A DNA stretch of 64,000 nt, taken from the NCBI GenBank assembly GCA_030789695.1, contig CM061142.1, forward strand, positions 570,825,281 to 570,889,280, in the 5' to 3' direction. Below the pieces are notes generated by a model. It was given only the letters and a program-made list of their open reading frames with translations, was not told the origin of the DNA and ran no database searches. Within the stretch, counting starts at the first letter, position 1. Each line of letters opens with the position of its first letter. Of this stretch, positions 53,301 to 63,596 are shown in pieces. Source of the stretch: Scilla litardierei (lineage: Eukaryota > Streptophyta > Magnoliopsida > Asparagales > Asparagaceae). The translations under genes and the position numbers were made by a program.

Positions 53301-54956
53301 TCACGGGGAGGAGGCTGGATCTGCAGCGTCAGTGGGTCCAGTCGATGGAGTGGACTCAGGCTCTGCAGGGAGAAGAGGTGTCTCAACAGATGGAATCGTC
53401 GGGGCAGGAGTGGAGATCTCAGCAACAGGCTCAACAGCAGCATGAGTCTCGACAGAAGCAGCAGCAGCAGATACATGAGCAGGCTCGGAAACTGGGTCAG
53501 CAGCAGGCTCAGAAGGCTGAAGAGCTGCAGCAGATGGCTCTGGAACACCGGAAGTGGTGGCAACTCCAGGAGCAGAAGTGGAAGTACCAGCAGCAGCAGC
53601 AGTAGTGGCCTCATCGCCACGGGCAAAAGAAGTAGCAAGCTCGTCGAGCTCCTCATCGTCCATCTCCTCGGCCTCAGACACCCGAAGGAGGAAGCTCAAT
53701 CCCCATCATACGAGCCATACGGCGACTACCTCCTCAGTACGAGCCAAACGGGAGTCGTGCTGACGAAGTAGGCGTACGACATCGTCCAATGTAGCAGGGG
53801 AAGACGAGGCTGCAGCAGCTGACGGAGTAGACTGAGAAGCAGATGCGGTAGACCTCTGCACGTGACGAAGAGCCGCTAGAGATTTCTTCACGGCCGTCGC
53901 GTTCAGAGGCGTACCCAAAGGACGCTCATCGTCAGGAGGGAGGGGGACTCGGAAATGACGGAATACGAGAGTCAACAGGCAAGGGTATGGAATGTGCGCA
54001 GACTTATTGGTCTTGCGTATACACTCGAAAGAATCCATCTTATCGAGTATCACGCGAGCCCAATTTATCTCGCACCCCAAGAAAAGAGCGTATATGAGTT
54101 TCAAGAACGGCTGGGATGGGGAGTGAAGAGGATCCATACTTAGGGAGGAGACACGACTTCAAAATCAGGTTAAGAACCCACGCATTCGGCTTAAAAGATT
54201 TCGATGGAACACCAATGAATGCGGAGGGATAACCTGGAAAATCTCAGAAAGAATAGACTGATCCAAGGAAGAAATGTCGTCTACGGAAATGTCCGAAGGG
54301 AGGAGACCACACGACGCACAACCAAGGATCTCCCCTAAGATTTCTGCCGTGAGAACTATAGGAGTTCCCAAGACAGTCGTCTCAATGGAGTGGCTGGCAT
54401 CGTACTGGCCTCGAATACGGTTGGCATAGAACAATTTCACGAGGCGAGGGTACGGTTTGGGATTGGCCTTGGGGTCGTATCGGAGATAATCTAGAAGGCC
54501 ACTATAAGACAGAAGATCAGCAAGGCCGAGAAAATCAGAGAACTGAACGTAATGCTCCAACAGCAGTGGACAGTGTTCTATACGGTTGTACGAGGCGAGA
54601 CACTGAGGGTCATCGCGGCACAACGATATGTCTACACCGCCAACTGGCATATGAGCTTTACCCTTGGCCTTACGGGTCTTCGGAGGTGGAGTGGGTTCCC
54701 TAGTAGGCTCATCCTCAGGAATAAAATCAGTGTCGGAATCGGGAGGAGTAGCCGGAGTGTGAAGAATAGGCTTTTTGGTCTTGGATTTGCGGGGTTTAAC
54801 TATGGCAGTCCTAGGCTTCTTAAGAGGATGCGACGAAGGAGAGGCTTGGGTAGACTTGGCACGACACTTAGGCTTTGGGGGATTCCTAGGGTCGGAAGGC
54901 CCTACGGTCATAGGAGAAGCCCCGGAAGAGGCGATCGGAATGCGAGTCTTAGCCAT
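53301..54956 (-). pseudogene. third ORF of the Sirevirus-like element (plant-transposon-protein domain)
   Basis: ATG at 54956 opens 263 codons. The N-terminus is K/P/S/T-rich with a nuclear-signal-like basic cluster (K-K-P-R-T-A-I-V-K-P-R-K-S-K-T-K-K-P). From about residue 100 comes a globular part with L-V-K-L-F-Y-A-N and V-L-G-T-P-I-V-L-T-A-E-I-L-G-E-I-L-G, which I match to the 'putative plant transposon protein' domain (Pfam PF20167, from memory). After a frameshift at about 54150 it goes on as F-L-K-L-I-Y-A-L-F-L-G-C-E-I-N (54137-53706). After another break at about 53700 comes an acidic, then A/S/P/T-rich tail (53699-53301). It sits where Sireviruses have an env-like gene, but no signal peptide or membrane segment is seen. 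Confidence 0.7.
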
Positions 54957-55680
54957 AGCACTACGAGCACAATCAAGTAATCACAGAGGATCAACAACCC
55001 TAAGCACAAAACCTAGAAGCTAGCACAAAACCCTAGAACACCAAATGAAATCGAACACACAAACCCTAGAGGAGAAATTTCGAAACCCTAGAAAACCTAG
55101 GAGGAGAAACGAACCCTAGGGCAAGAAATTGACCTAGGAGAGGGAGGGAGATACCTAGGAGGTGGAGTCGACGGCGGCGGACGGCGGGGATGGCCGGAGA
55201 TTTGGCCGGAGACGACGGATTTTGAAGGAGGGTTCGATCGGGGTTTTGGGGTTTTCGAGTTTGAGCTGAGAGGAAACCGACTAAAAATGAAATTAGTCGG
55301 ATGAAAAATGAGTATAAGTCGGTTGGAAGACGAAAAGACTCAACTGCCCTAACCCACTTAGTCGGTCACAGTTCAAGTACTGACCGACTAGATTACGATC
55401 TAGTCGGTGTCGGTCAATGAGCTTGAACCGACTAAGTCGAAACAGTAGCTCAAAGTGATTTTTAGGGCTGGATTTAGTCGGTCGCAGTATACTTACTGAC
55501 CGACTAGTTTTCAATCTAGTCGGTCGGAAAGGTGTACTATGACCGACTAACGAAAGAAAAAGATAGGAGATGGATATTTGCTTGATCTAGTCGGTCTGAG
55601 TTCATTTGCTGACCGACTAGATGAGCATCTAGTCGGTTGACAAGTGAACTGAAACCGACTAGAAGAGTCCAAAAATAGAA
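54957..55680 (-). promoter_or_regulatory. possible internal promoter region with U3-type palindromes
   Basis: Right upstream of the third ORF, 55275-55665 holds about 12 copies of TAGTCGGTC/GACCGACTAG like those in the LTR U3. A pyrimidine-rich and CTAGGGTTT-rich leader then runs to the ATG. No clear TATA box. Resembles an LTR U3-R region, so it could drive a separate transcript, or it could mark an older LTR insertion. Confidence 0.5.
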
Positions 55681-55949
55681 ATTTGATTTCTCTTCACAAA
55701 CCACTTGGATGAAACATCCTAACTCACTCATTAGTCATCTAAATTACCCCATAAAACGTCGAAATCTTAAGTACGACATTGAAATACGAATTCGAGCAAT
55801 AAATTCGAATAAATCACATAAAATTCCCAAAAATTCAATTAATCTAGCAGGAATGAAATATCGCGAAATATATTAACATGCAAGATGATTGAATTTAAAT
55901 ATGAATCCTATATCTCGGATTCACCCATAATCCCCAATTCTCGACGCAA

Positions 55950-56779
55950 CCGCACAAAGGAGTCCTCCTTTAGGGGTTTCGTGAAAATATCGGCGATTTG
56001 CTTTTAGGTTTCAACGTACACTAAAATGATGTCCTTTTTAGCAACATGATCATCTAAGAAATGGTGTCGGACATCTATGTGTTTCGATCGGGAATGGTGC
56101 ACCAGAGATTCTTTGAAAGACAAATAGCACTTTGGTTATCCATCATGATAGGGCTAGTATCACAATGAATACCAAAATCCTTCAATGTGTGTCTCATCTA
56201 AAGAACCTGGGCACAAGCGGCACCGGCGGCAATGTATTCCGCCTCGGTGGTTGAAAGTGATACCGAATTTTGCTTCTTGGAAAACCAAGAGACAAGAGAA
56301 TTTCCTAGAAAATGGAAAGTGCCACTAGTACTTTTCCTGTCGGATTTGCATCCCGCATAATCAGCGTCACTATATGAGACTAACTCATATGTGCTAGATC
56401 TCGGATAAAGTAATCCAAAATCTAATGTGTAACTTAGATAGCGAAAAATACGTTTTACCGCTACAAAGTGAGAATCCTTAGGTTGAGACTGATAACGAGC
56501 ACATATGCATACGGCAAACATAATATCGGGCCTACTTGCGGTAAGATAAAGCAAACTACCTATCATACCTCGATATAGACGAATGTCTACATCCTTACCG
56601 CCCGTATCCTTGTCAAGATGCGTAGTCGTGCTCATTGGAGTCTTTTTCCCGGAGGCATTCTCCATTCCAAATCGCTTTAGCAACTCCACCGTGTACTTCG
56701 TTTGGTGGATGAAGATTGCATCGTTCATTTGGCGAATTTGGAGACCTAAGAAATATTTGAGTTCGCCCATGTGGCTCAT
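55950..56779 (-). pseudogene. copia RNase H region
   Basis: The frame 56779-56198 starts L-K-Y-F-L-G-L-Q-I and has T-A-S-R-P-D-I-M-F-A-V, S-Y-S-D-A-D-Y-A-G-C, R-K-S-T-S-G and L-S-T-T-E-A-E-Y-I-A-A, the typical copia RNase H motifs. A TAG at 56198-56200 and later shifts break the end; the usual D-N-x-S-A segment is still visible (about 56110-56150). It is cut from RT by a TAA at about 56785. Confidence 0.88.
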
Positions 56780-56785
56780 CTCAAA

Positions 56786-57157
56786 TTATTCCTTCATCAC
56801 ATTAGAAAACTCTTCGCAAAGAGCGAAGTTAGTAGCACCGAAAATGATATCATCAACATAAATTTGAACTAATAAAATATCATTATTTGCATGCTTAATA
56901 AAAAGTGTTGAATCAGCTTCGCCCATTTTAAAATTCAAATCCAAAAGAAAATTCTTTAGGCGATCATACCAAGCTCGAGGAGCTTGTCTCAAACCATAAA
57001 GAGCTTTCTTTAGTTTAAAAACGTGATTCAGAAATTTTTCATTTATGAAGCCCGGAGGTTGAGAAACGTAAACTTCCTCAACTACATCTCCGTTTAAAAA
57101 TGCACTTTTAACATCCATTTGAAATAATTTAAAATTCTTATGGCATGCAAAAGACAA
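56786..57157 (-). pseudogene. copia reverse transcriptase core
   Basis: Reads [12 protein letters not shown] and [21 protein letters not shown] and the catalytic Y-V-D-D-I-I-F-G. It is open from 57157 and ends at TAA 56786-56788. The D-D box is intact, but a frameshift at about 57160-57180 separates it from the RT start. Confidence 0.9.
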
Positions 57158-57179
57158 AAGTAATCTAATTGATTCTAAT

Positions 57180-58287
57180 CTAGCTACCGGAGCGAAAGAT
57201 TCTTCGAAATCGATACCTTCCTCTTGACGATAGCCTTGAGCTACTAACCGAGCTTTGTTTCCGGACGACGACTTGGTTTTCGTCGGTTTTGTTCTTGAAG
57301 ATCCACTTTGTCCCTATGACGGTGTGGTTCTTCGATGGCAATGGAACAAGCTCCCAAACTTCATTCCTCTCGAATTGAATGAGCTCCTCCTCCATGGCTA
57401 AGATCCAAGCGCTATCTTCGCATGCTTCATTAATATTCTTTGGCTCTATCGATGAGGCAAAGGCACAATTTGCGAAGTGGTGAACTTGCGATCTCGTCTT
57501 GTCACTATCATAGATATTGCCAATGACTTGCTCATGGGGATGGTCACGAACCAAATGAAGCCGTTTGGGAATACCTTGATCACTAGGAACATTCTCAACA
57601 ACTTCATTAGTTGGGTTAGTCTCAATAGAATCATTAGAATCATTAGACTTAGAATTATCAAACGAATCACATAAAACATCCATAGAATCATTATCATTTG
57701 AAATTCTAGTTGGAACAAATCCTTCATTAAATGAGACATGAAGCGATTCCTCGATCGTTGAGGTTCGTTTGTTGAATATCCGGTAGGCTTTGCTACGCGT
57801 AGAATATCCAACAAAAATCCCCTCATCGGATCTCGGATCGAATTTGTCCAAACTACCATATGTGTTCTTAATAAAACATTTCGAACCAAAAACACGAAAA
57901 TGTTTAACTTGAGGCAACCTACCAAACAACAATTCATAACAAGTTTGTTTAGTGCCGGGCCTCAAAAGTATTCTATTAAACACATAGCAAGCGGTGTGTA
58001 CCGCTTCCGCCCAAAATTGATGGCCAAGTTGGCTATCATCAAGCATAGTGCGAGCACACTCCACTAGCGTCCTATTCTTTCTCTCAACTACACCATTTTG
58101 AGGAGGTGCACGAGGGAAAGAGAAAGGTGTGAGTAATACCAACTTCATCACAAAATGTCTCAAAAGACTCATTCTCAAATTCACCTACATGATCACTACG
58201 AATAGTGACAATGGTGGTTCCTAAGAGAATTTGTACTTTCTTAACAAAAATTGTGAAGTTTTCAAAAGCTTCATTTTTATTACACAA
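57180..58287 (-). pseudogene. copia integrase core and RT start
   Basis: The frame 58184-57180 has P-P-Q-N-G-V-V-E-R-K-N-R (the catalytic Glu motif), Q-F-W-A-E-A-V-H-T-A, V-F-G-S-K-C-F, F-V-G-Y-S-T-R-S-K-A-Y-R and, at the end, W-I-L-A-M-E-E-E-L and T-K-W-I-F-K-N-K at the start of RT. The overlapping frame 58287-58084 has R-S-D-H-V-G-E-F-E-N, the second Asp motif (usually R-S-D-x-G-x-E). A frameshift lies between the two at about 58120. Confidence 0.88.
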
Positions 58288-58296
58288 TGAAAATAC

Positions 58297-59050
58297 CTAA
58301 GTAAATCTTGAATAGTCATCTACGATGACAAGTCCATACCTTGCATTTCCTAAGGAAGCTACTCTAGTTGGCCCAAATAAATCTAGATGTAATAGCTCTA
58401 GTGGCCGTTTAGTAGAGATGCTTTTCTTAGGTTTAAATGAAGATTTAGGAAGCTTGCCGCGTTGACAACAATCACAAAAACTTTTCTTTTCAAAAACAAG
58501 CTTCGGAAAACCTTTAATGGAATTCAATTTTGAAAGCTTATATAGTGTTCCAAAGTTCACATGTCCAAAGCGTCGATGCCATAAGTGTTGTTCACTTGTG
58601 TTGGCAACGAGACATTGTTCATATGACTTAGGAAGATCCAAAACATAAATGTCTTTACGACGAGTTCCGGAAAATAATAAATTTTCATTATCCTTTCTTA
58701 AAATATGACACAATCCTTTCGCAAAACTAACTTTGTAACCTTTGTCACAGAGTTGACTTATTGAAATAAGATTATGATTTAAACCACTAACAAGATAAAC
58801 ATCACTAATTAGGGGTTTAGAAGGGTTACCGACTTTACCAACACCTATGATGGTTCCGCTCTCGTTGCCTCCAAATACGACGCGGTTTCCATTCGCAATG
58901 GGAACCACTCCGGAGAGCAATCGAGCGTTCACCCGTCATGTGTTTTGAGCACCCCGCTATCGAGTATCCAATTCCCTTTGGAGCTAAATTTAAATTTGTT
59001 GCTCCTTCCCTTTTTCTTTTCCTTGAGTACCTAAAGATAGACACTTTCAT
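58297..59050 (-). pseudogene. copia protease and integrase N-terminus
   Basis: The protease site is split by an indel: one frame reads W-I-L-D-S-G and the other C-S-K-H-M-T-G, at about 58938-58975. The frame 58932-58297 continues with V-S-G-L-N-H-N-L-I-S-I-S-Q-L, the zinc-binding H-L-W-H-R-R-F-G-H and C-D-C-C, and L-L-H-L-D-L-F-G-P (first integrase Asp) up to V-D-D-Y-S-R-F-T. Confidence 0.88.
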
Positions 59051-59083
59051 ATCATGGTACCCAAGGTCATTGGGTCCAAGGGA

Positions 59084-61253
59084 TTAGACCTTTGAAAGCC
59101 AAGTCCAAGTGGACTTAGACTTCCCCACATAATTCTTACTATGCACAACATCCGAAAAATAAGCATTCATGTACATTTGTTTTTCGTCCATGCTTGTGTC
59201 CTTTGGGCTCCAAATAGTGAATATTTTGGGAGCCATCATCCTATTGGGTGCATGCATGCGACGTTGATTTCTACGTGATGCATGTTGTGGATAGGCATAC
59301 GGGACATGATGGAATGGTGCACGACGAGAATTATTCATATGATGCGGTGGGTGAACATATGCATGGTGCGGGAACACGGTGCGTGAGGGTGTCTCACTTG
59401 GTGTGCACGTGCCCGAGAATGTGTTGCATAAAAATCATCATATGTGTGAGATTGTGGAGTAGGACGTGTGTTCCTACGTGGCATGGCATTTGTGTACATA
59501 TAAGCATGGCCCTTCTTTGGAGGTCCACCCATAGTGGGTTTCTTTCCGAAAGAGGGTGTGGACGAGGTGGAAGCACCATTGGTAGATGAACTACCAATAG
59601 AGTGTTTGCTACCACTCGTAGAGTCACCGGAAGTTGGCCTAACAAAGGTAGTGGCCGCTTTGGATGGACATCCCATCGTATACCCCAAACCAATGTGGTG
59701 ATTGGCCGGAAGTAAGTCACTTAGGATTTTATCCAAATGGTCCTTACCTTTATTGAATCTATTGATTCGGCCTAATGTGTTCTCATAATTCTCTTTGAGA
59801 GAACGCATTGAAGTATCTAAAGTGGATACTTGCGATGTGAGCACATAAACACGAGATTTAAGATTCTCGTTCTCAATACTCAAGGTTGAGTTTTGAGAAG
59901 TTAAATCCGCTATCTTATGTTCTTCCGCATCCTCAATGCTAACATGTTCGAGTTTAGATTTGAGATTCACAATCTCATTTCTTAACTCTTCAACAACGGT
60001 GTCGTTGTTGGTGATGATATTCTTAGGTGATGTTTGAATGCTAGCTAGGTCATCTTTTACCTTAGTATATCTATTTACTAACTTAGTGTATTTTGACCAA
60101 AGTTGAGAGTTAGCATTTCTAAGATCATCCATCGATACCTCATCGCTTTCGTCATTACTATCATCGGAAGAGGAGGATCCTTGATCGTTCTCCTCTCTTG
60201 CCATGAAGCACATATGTGCTTGCTCCACTTTCTCATCATCCGACTCTCCGCTTGAGGAATCCTCGGAGTCGGTGAATGTTGCTCCGACAAGTCCTTTCTT
60301 GTACCCCTTTTTGTATTTCTTGGACTTATCGAATTTTGGCGCCTTCCACTTCTCCTTTTGTTTGTTGAGAGGACACTCCGCTTTTATGTGTCCTGGCTTA
60401 TTGCACTTGAAACACAAAGGAGAGGAAGAGGCGTTAGAAGAACCAAATTTACCTTTGGTCTTGAAGTTACCTTTCCGGAAGAAACGGTTGAACTTCTTGG
60501 CCATGAGTGCCATGGACTCCAAGTCCAACTCGTTTTCCGAGGTCTTCATCATCGGAAGATGTGGATGAAGCCGCCTTGAATGCAATCGCCTTTTTCTTAG
60601 GCGCATCTAGGTTCAAATATGACTTCATCTTTTCTTGTAACTTCACCTTGCTATCTTTGTGTACCTCGTATGACATCAAAGTACCCATTAGTTGAACTAC
60701 GGTATATTTGTTCATGTCATTACCTTCCTCGATGGCGAAGGTACGTTTTTTCCCAAGAAGAGGGAAGTCCTTCAATAAGCTTTAAGCACTTCTCCTTTTG
60801 AGTGTAGATCTTGCCGAGGGCCTCTAACTCGTTTTATTATGTCAACGAAGCGAGCGTAATATTCTTTCATCTTCTCGCCCTGTTGCATATGAAACATTTC
60901 GTAATCTTTGGTTACGACTACGAGTTTAGAGTCTCTTACCCCGACTCGTCCCTTCATGTAGTATGAGGAGAGAGTTCCAAATTTGATATGCACTCTTACA
61001 TGTGCATATCTTATTGAAGTCCTCGGGCTCCAATGCGCATTGCAAGGCGTTCATTGCCTTGACATTGCTTACCTCCGCGGCGACCTCCGCGGTAGTCCAT
61101 TTCTCAAAATCTTCTTCTTCGGGCTCGATGTACTCCCTTCATTGTAGTCCTCCATAAAGATGCACTTCGGAGGAAGGTTTCCATCCGACATTTCCAGTAC
61201 CCGTAGTTGGTACCGTTGAAGAATGGAGGCCTTGTAGAGGAATGTCCTTCCAT
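59084..61253 (-). pseudogene. Sirevirus-like gag
   Basis: ATG at 61253 follows the PBS by about 90 bp and starts with P-P-F-F-N-G-T-N-Y-G-Y-W-K, the gag N-terminal motif of this group. Breaks follow at about 61150, 60990, 60775 and 60600. The frame 60606-59335 has the zinc knuckle C-F-K-C-N-K-P-G-H-I-K-A-E-C (60414-60373), an acidic serine-rich region, a coiled coil of about 120 residues and then the G-L-G-Y-T-M-G-C-P region. A last frame (59377-59084) is H/R/M-rich and leads to the protease. The length fits the long gag of Sireviruses. Confidence 0.87.
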
Positions 61254-61346
61254 CACCGATGACGCTCCTTCACGGTTCCTGAAGGTGTCGTAGTTGGAAG
61301 GTGGAGGGCACGGTCTTGTTGTCGTTGGCAGACATAGCTGAGTATC

Positions 61347-61360
61347 TGGCTCCGATACCA
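61347..61360 (-). promoter_or_regulatory. primer-binding site
   Basis: The minus strand reads TGGTATCGGAGCCA, 2 bp after the 5' LTR. It complements the 3' end of initiator methionine tRNA, as usual in plant copia elements. Confidence 0.92.
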
Positions 61361-61362
61361 AA

Positions 61363-62858
61363 TGTAATGCCCTACTAGCTACTGCACAAGTACTAGAGGG
61401 GGGGGTGAATAGTACTTTAAAATAATAAGGCGTATAATTCCAAATTAAATTGCACACAACTACCAAATCAATTTGCGGAAGCTTAAATTGAATGACAACA
61501 ATGAAATTAACAATGCTAACAAACGATGTTAATGGGTTCGGATCCACCCAAGTCTCCCCGACTTGTTCCCGGTGATCCTACGTCCCAACCATCCGGATCC
61601 CCTCCGGATACTTGAGTTAGAAACCCTAACTCAAGATTTCCACTATGAATATCTTATGAAAAACCTTCACAAGATCAAATCATACATGCAATGGCAAAGT
61701 GAATCCCACAACCCGGGATCACAAACTTCTCTCACAACCGAGAGAATCACAAAGCAATATTAAAGAGTTTAATATGAAATAAACAAGCTTACCACAAAAT
61801 CCTATACCTTGAGTTTTTCTTACCCAATAGGCGGAATGAAGGATTTGAGGAAGATGAAGTTACCAAACCCTAGCACCAAGGAAATGAGCAGCAATGGGTG
61901 CCTAGGGATGATTTGGAAACTTGAATCAAGCAATAGCTTGAAGAGCTCACCAAGAACAAGCTTCTCTCTAGATCTAGAAATGAGAGAGAATGGGTTTCTT
62001 GTGAGGAAGAGAGCTTTAGATTTGAGGGAGAAATGGCTATCTCTTTAGAACTCAATGAATCTCTTAATGGCAGCTCTATTGAAGATAGAAATGACCTAGG
62101 TTCGTATTTATAGGGTCCCATAAAACAAGTTAGGTCATTCTCCAACGGAAAGAAATCTGTGAGGATTAGTCGGTCAAAGAACAAACACTGACCGACTAGA
62201 TCATCAACTAGTCGGTCAGTCACAAAGCATGGACCGACTAAGAGCAGATCTGAGAAGAGATAGAATTTCAGACCTAGAAATCTAGTCGGTCCAAGAAGAC
62301 TGTCTGACCGACTAGTTTCACAACTAGTCGGTCATCCAATGAACGTAGACCGACTAAGAGGCAAAACAACTTAGTCTGAAGGCAAGTTGACTTAGTCGGT
62401 CCAAGAACAAAAGTTGACCGACTAGATTGTACGAACTAGTCGGTCATCAAACGTTCTTAGACCGACTAACGGTAAACAGTAGCTTAGGAGAATTTTAGAG
62501 TGAATCAGTAAGTCTCAACTAGTCGGTCAAAGAAGCATCACTGACCGACTAGTTCACAAACTAGTCGGTCGGTGAGTCAACGTAGACCGACTAACTGTAA
62601 ACAGTAAAGTCCAAGAAATTAAGGAATCAAACTAGTCGGTCCAAGAACAGTTGCCGACCGACTAGATCACCATCTAGTCGGTCAGTACTTGTTCTTGTAC
62701 CAACTAACATGCACAACAAAGTCCGAATCGAAGCGCGACGCTTCGAGGAAGTTAGAATGAACTTGTGCAAGGATCCTAGAGCTACGAAATGAGCGTAATG
62801 AAGATAGAAACGTAAGATATACTCAAGGCTTAACATTCTATCAATCGAAACTAAAAGA
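61363..62858 (-). repeat. 5' LTR, lacking its outer 250 bp
   Basis: Aligns base for base with 50572-52066 with about ten small differences (single substitutions, 1-bp indels and one 2-bp insertion near 62430). The last 250 bp of the 3' LTR (52067-52316), which is the start of U3, is missing: after CTAAAAGA the sequence enters the 183-bp array at GATAATCATGAATCCCT. TATA box and U3 palindromes (62165-62695) are present. Confidence 0.93.
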
Positions 62859-63135
62859 TAATCATGAATCCCTGTCAAGAGAGAGGACTACTGCCGTAAA
62901 GGTGGAGCCCGAGGTAATAGATCGGGTGCCAAGCCGCTCAAGGCTGGACAGATATACGTGCACCTCATGGGCATTTACTTTCTGTTTAAATACACATCGC
63001 TTGTGCCTTGCACCGGCTCCATTATATCAGTTCCCGCCCGATAATCATGAATCCCTGTCAATAGAGAGGACTACTGCCGTAAAGGTGGAGCCCGAGGTAA
63101 TAGATCGGGTGCCAAGCCTCTCAAGACTGGACAGA
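62856..63135. repeat. 183-bp tandem array, right part
   Basis: Units start GAGGACTACTGCC at 62883 and 63066, again 183 bp apart. The last is cut after about 70 bp at 63135. These units match those at 50.0-50.6 kb, so the array is one locus opened by the retrotransposon. Confidence 0.95.
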
Positions 63136-63460
63136 ACGTGCAGTGGCCACTAAACAATAGATATTTATAGATCGGTTGCGAGACGCAATCGGTATGCCAC
63201 GTAATGATGAAAGTACAACCGCCACCTCGTACAATCTCATTTCGGAGGTACGAAATACCGGACATTTTAAATGATTCTGCTTTCTTCTCAACAATGTTCA
63301 CGTGTGGAAACTGGAGAATGAGTCAAGTAGAACCTCGGTTTCCATGTAAGCCCTTCATTATGATTTTTTTGGCCATCCGAACGGATGCTTTACCCCAGCC
63401 GTCTGTTGAGAACGTTTTAGTCAGTTCCACTTCCCTATGTAATCCAGCAGCTGAGATTAA
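63136..63460. other. upstream region of the last gene, nothing firm
   Basis: Several frames of moderate length on both strands but no recognised domain. Confidence 0.4.
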
Positions 63461-63461
63461 A

Positions 63462-63485
63462 ATAACCAATCGTTATATATGTGTG
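63462..63485 (+). promoter_or_regulatory. CCAAT-like and TATA box of the last gene
   Basis: AACCAATCGTTATATATGTG holds a TATATAT core about 115 bp before the ATG at 63597, leaving room for a T/C-rich leader of about 85 bp that ends CTAGGGTTTCTTC. Confidence 0.55.
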
Positions 63486-63596
63486 GAATCAGTAGACCAG
63501 GGGTTTCGCGGAAAATTTCATTCCTCTTCCCTTTGGTCTGTCGTTCCGTTTTCTTCTTCATCTCAACACTCTCGCATTTTGTACTAGGGTTTCTTC

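Larger units (their letters stand above)
50572..62858 (-). mobile_element. Sirevirus-like Ty1/copia element, 12.3 kb
   Basis: Minus-strand order: 5' LTR (62858-61363), PBS (61360-61347), gag (61253-59084), protease/integrase (59050-57180), RT and RNase H (57300-55950), third ORF (54956-53301), several polypurine tracts (52610-52319) and 3' LTR (52316-50572). Long gag with coiled coil and zinc knuckle, an ORF after pol, multiple polypurine tracts and palindrome-rich U3 are traits of the Sirevirus genus. LTRs differ at only about 10 sites in 1.49 kb, but gag and pol have many breaks. Confidence 0.9.

Noticed and set aside
53345..53763. Glutamine/serine-rich plus-strand ORFs
   Set aside because: Shadows of the A/S/P/T-rich tail of the minus-strand third ORF.
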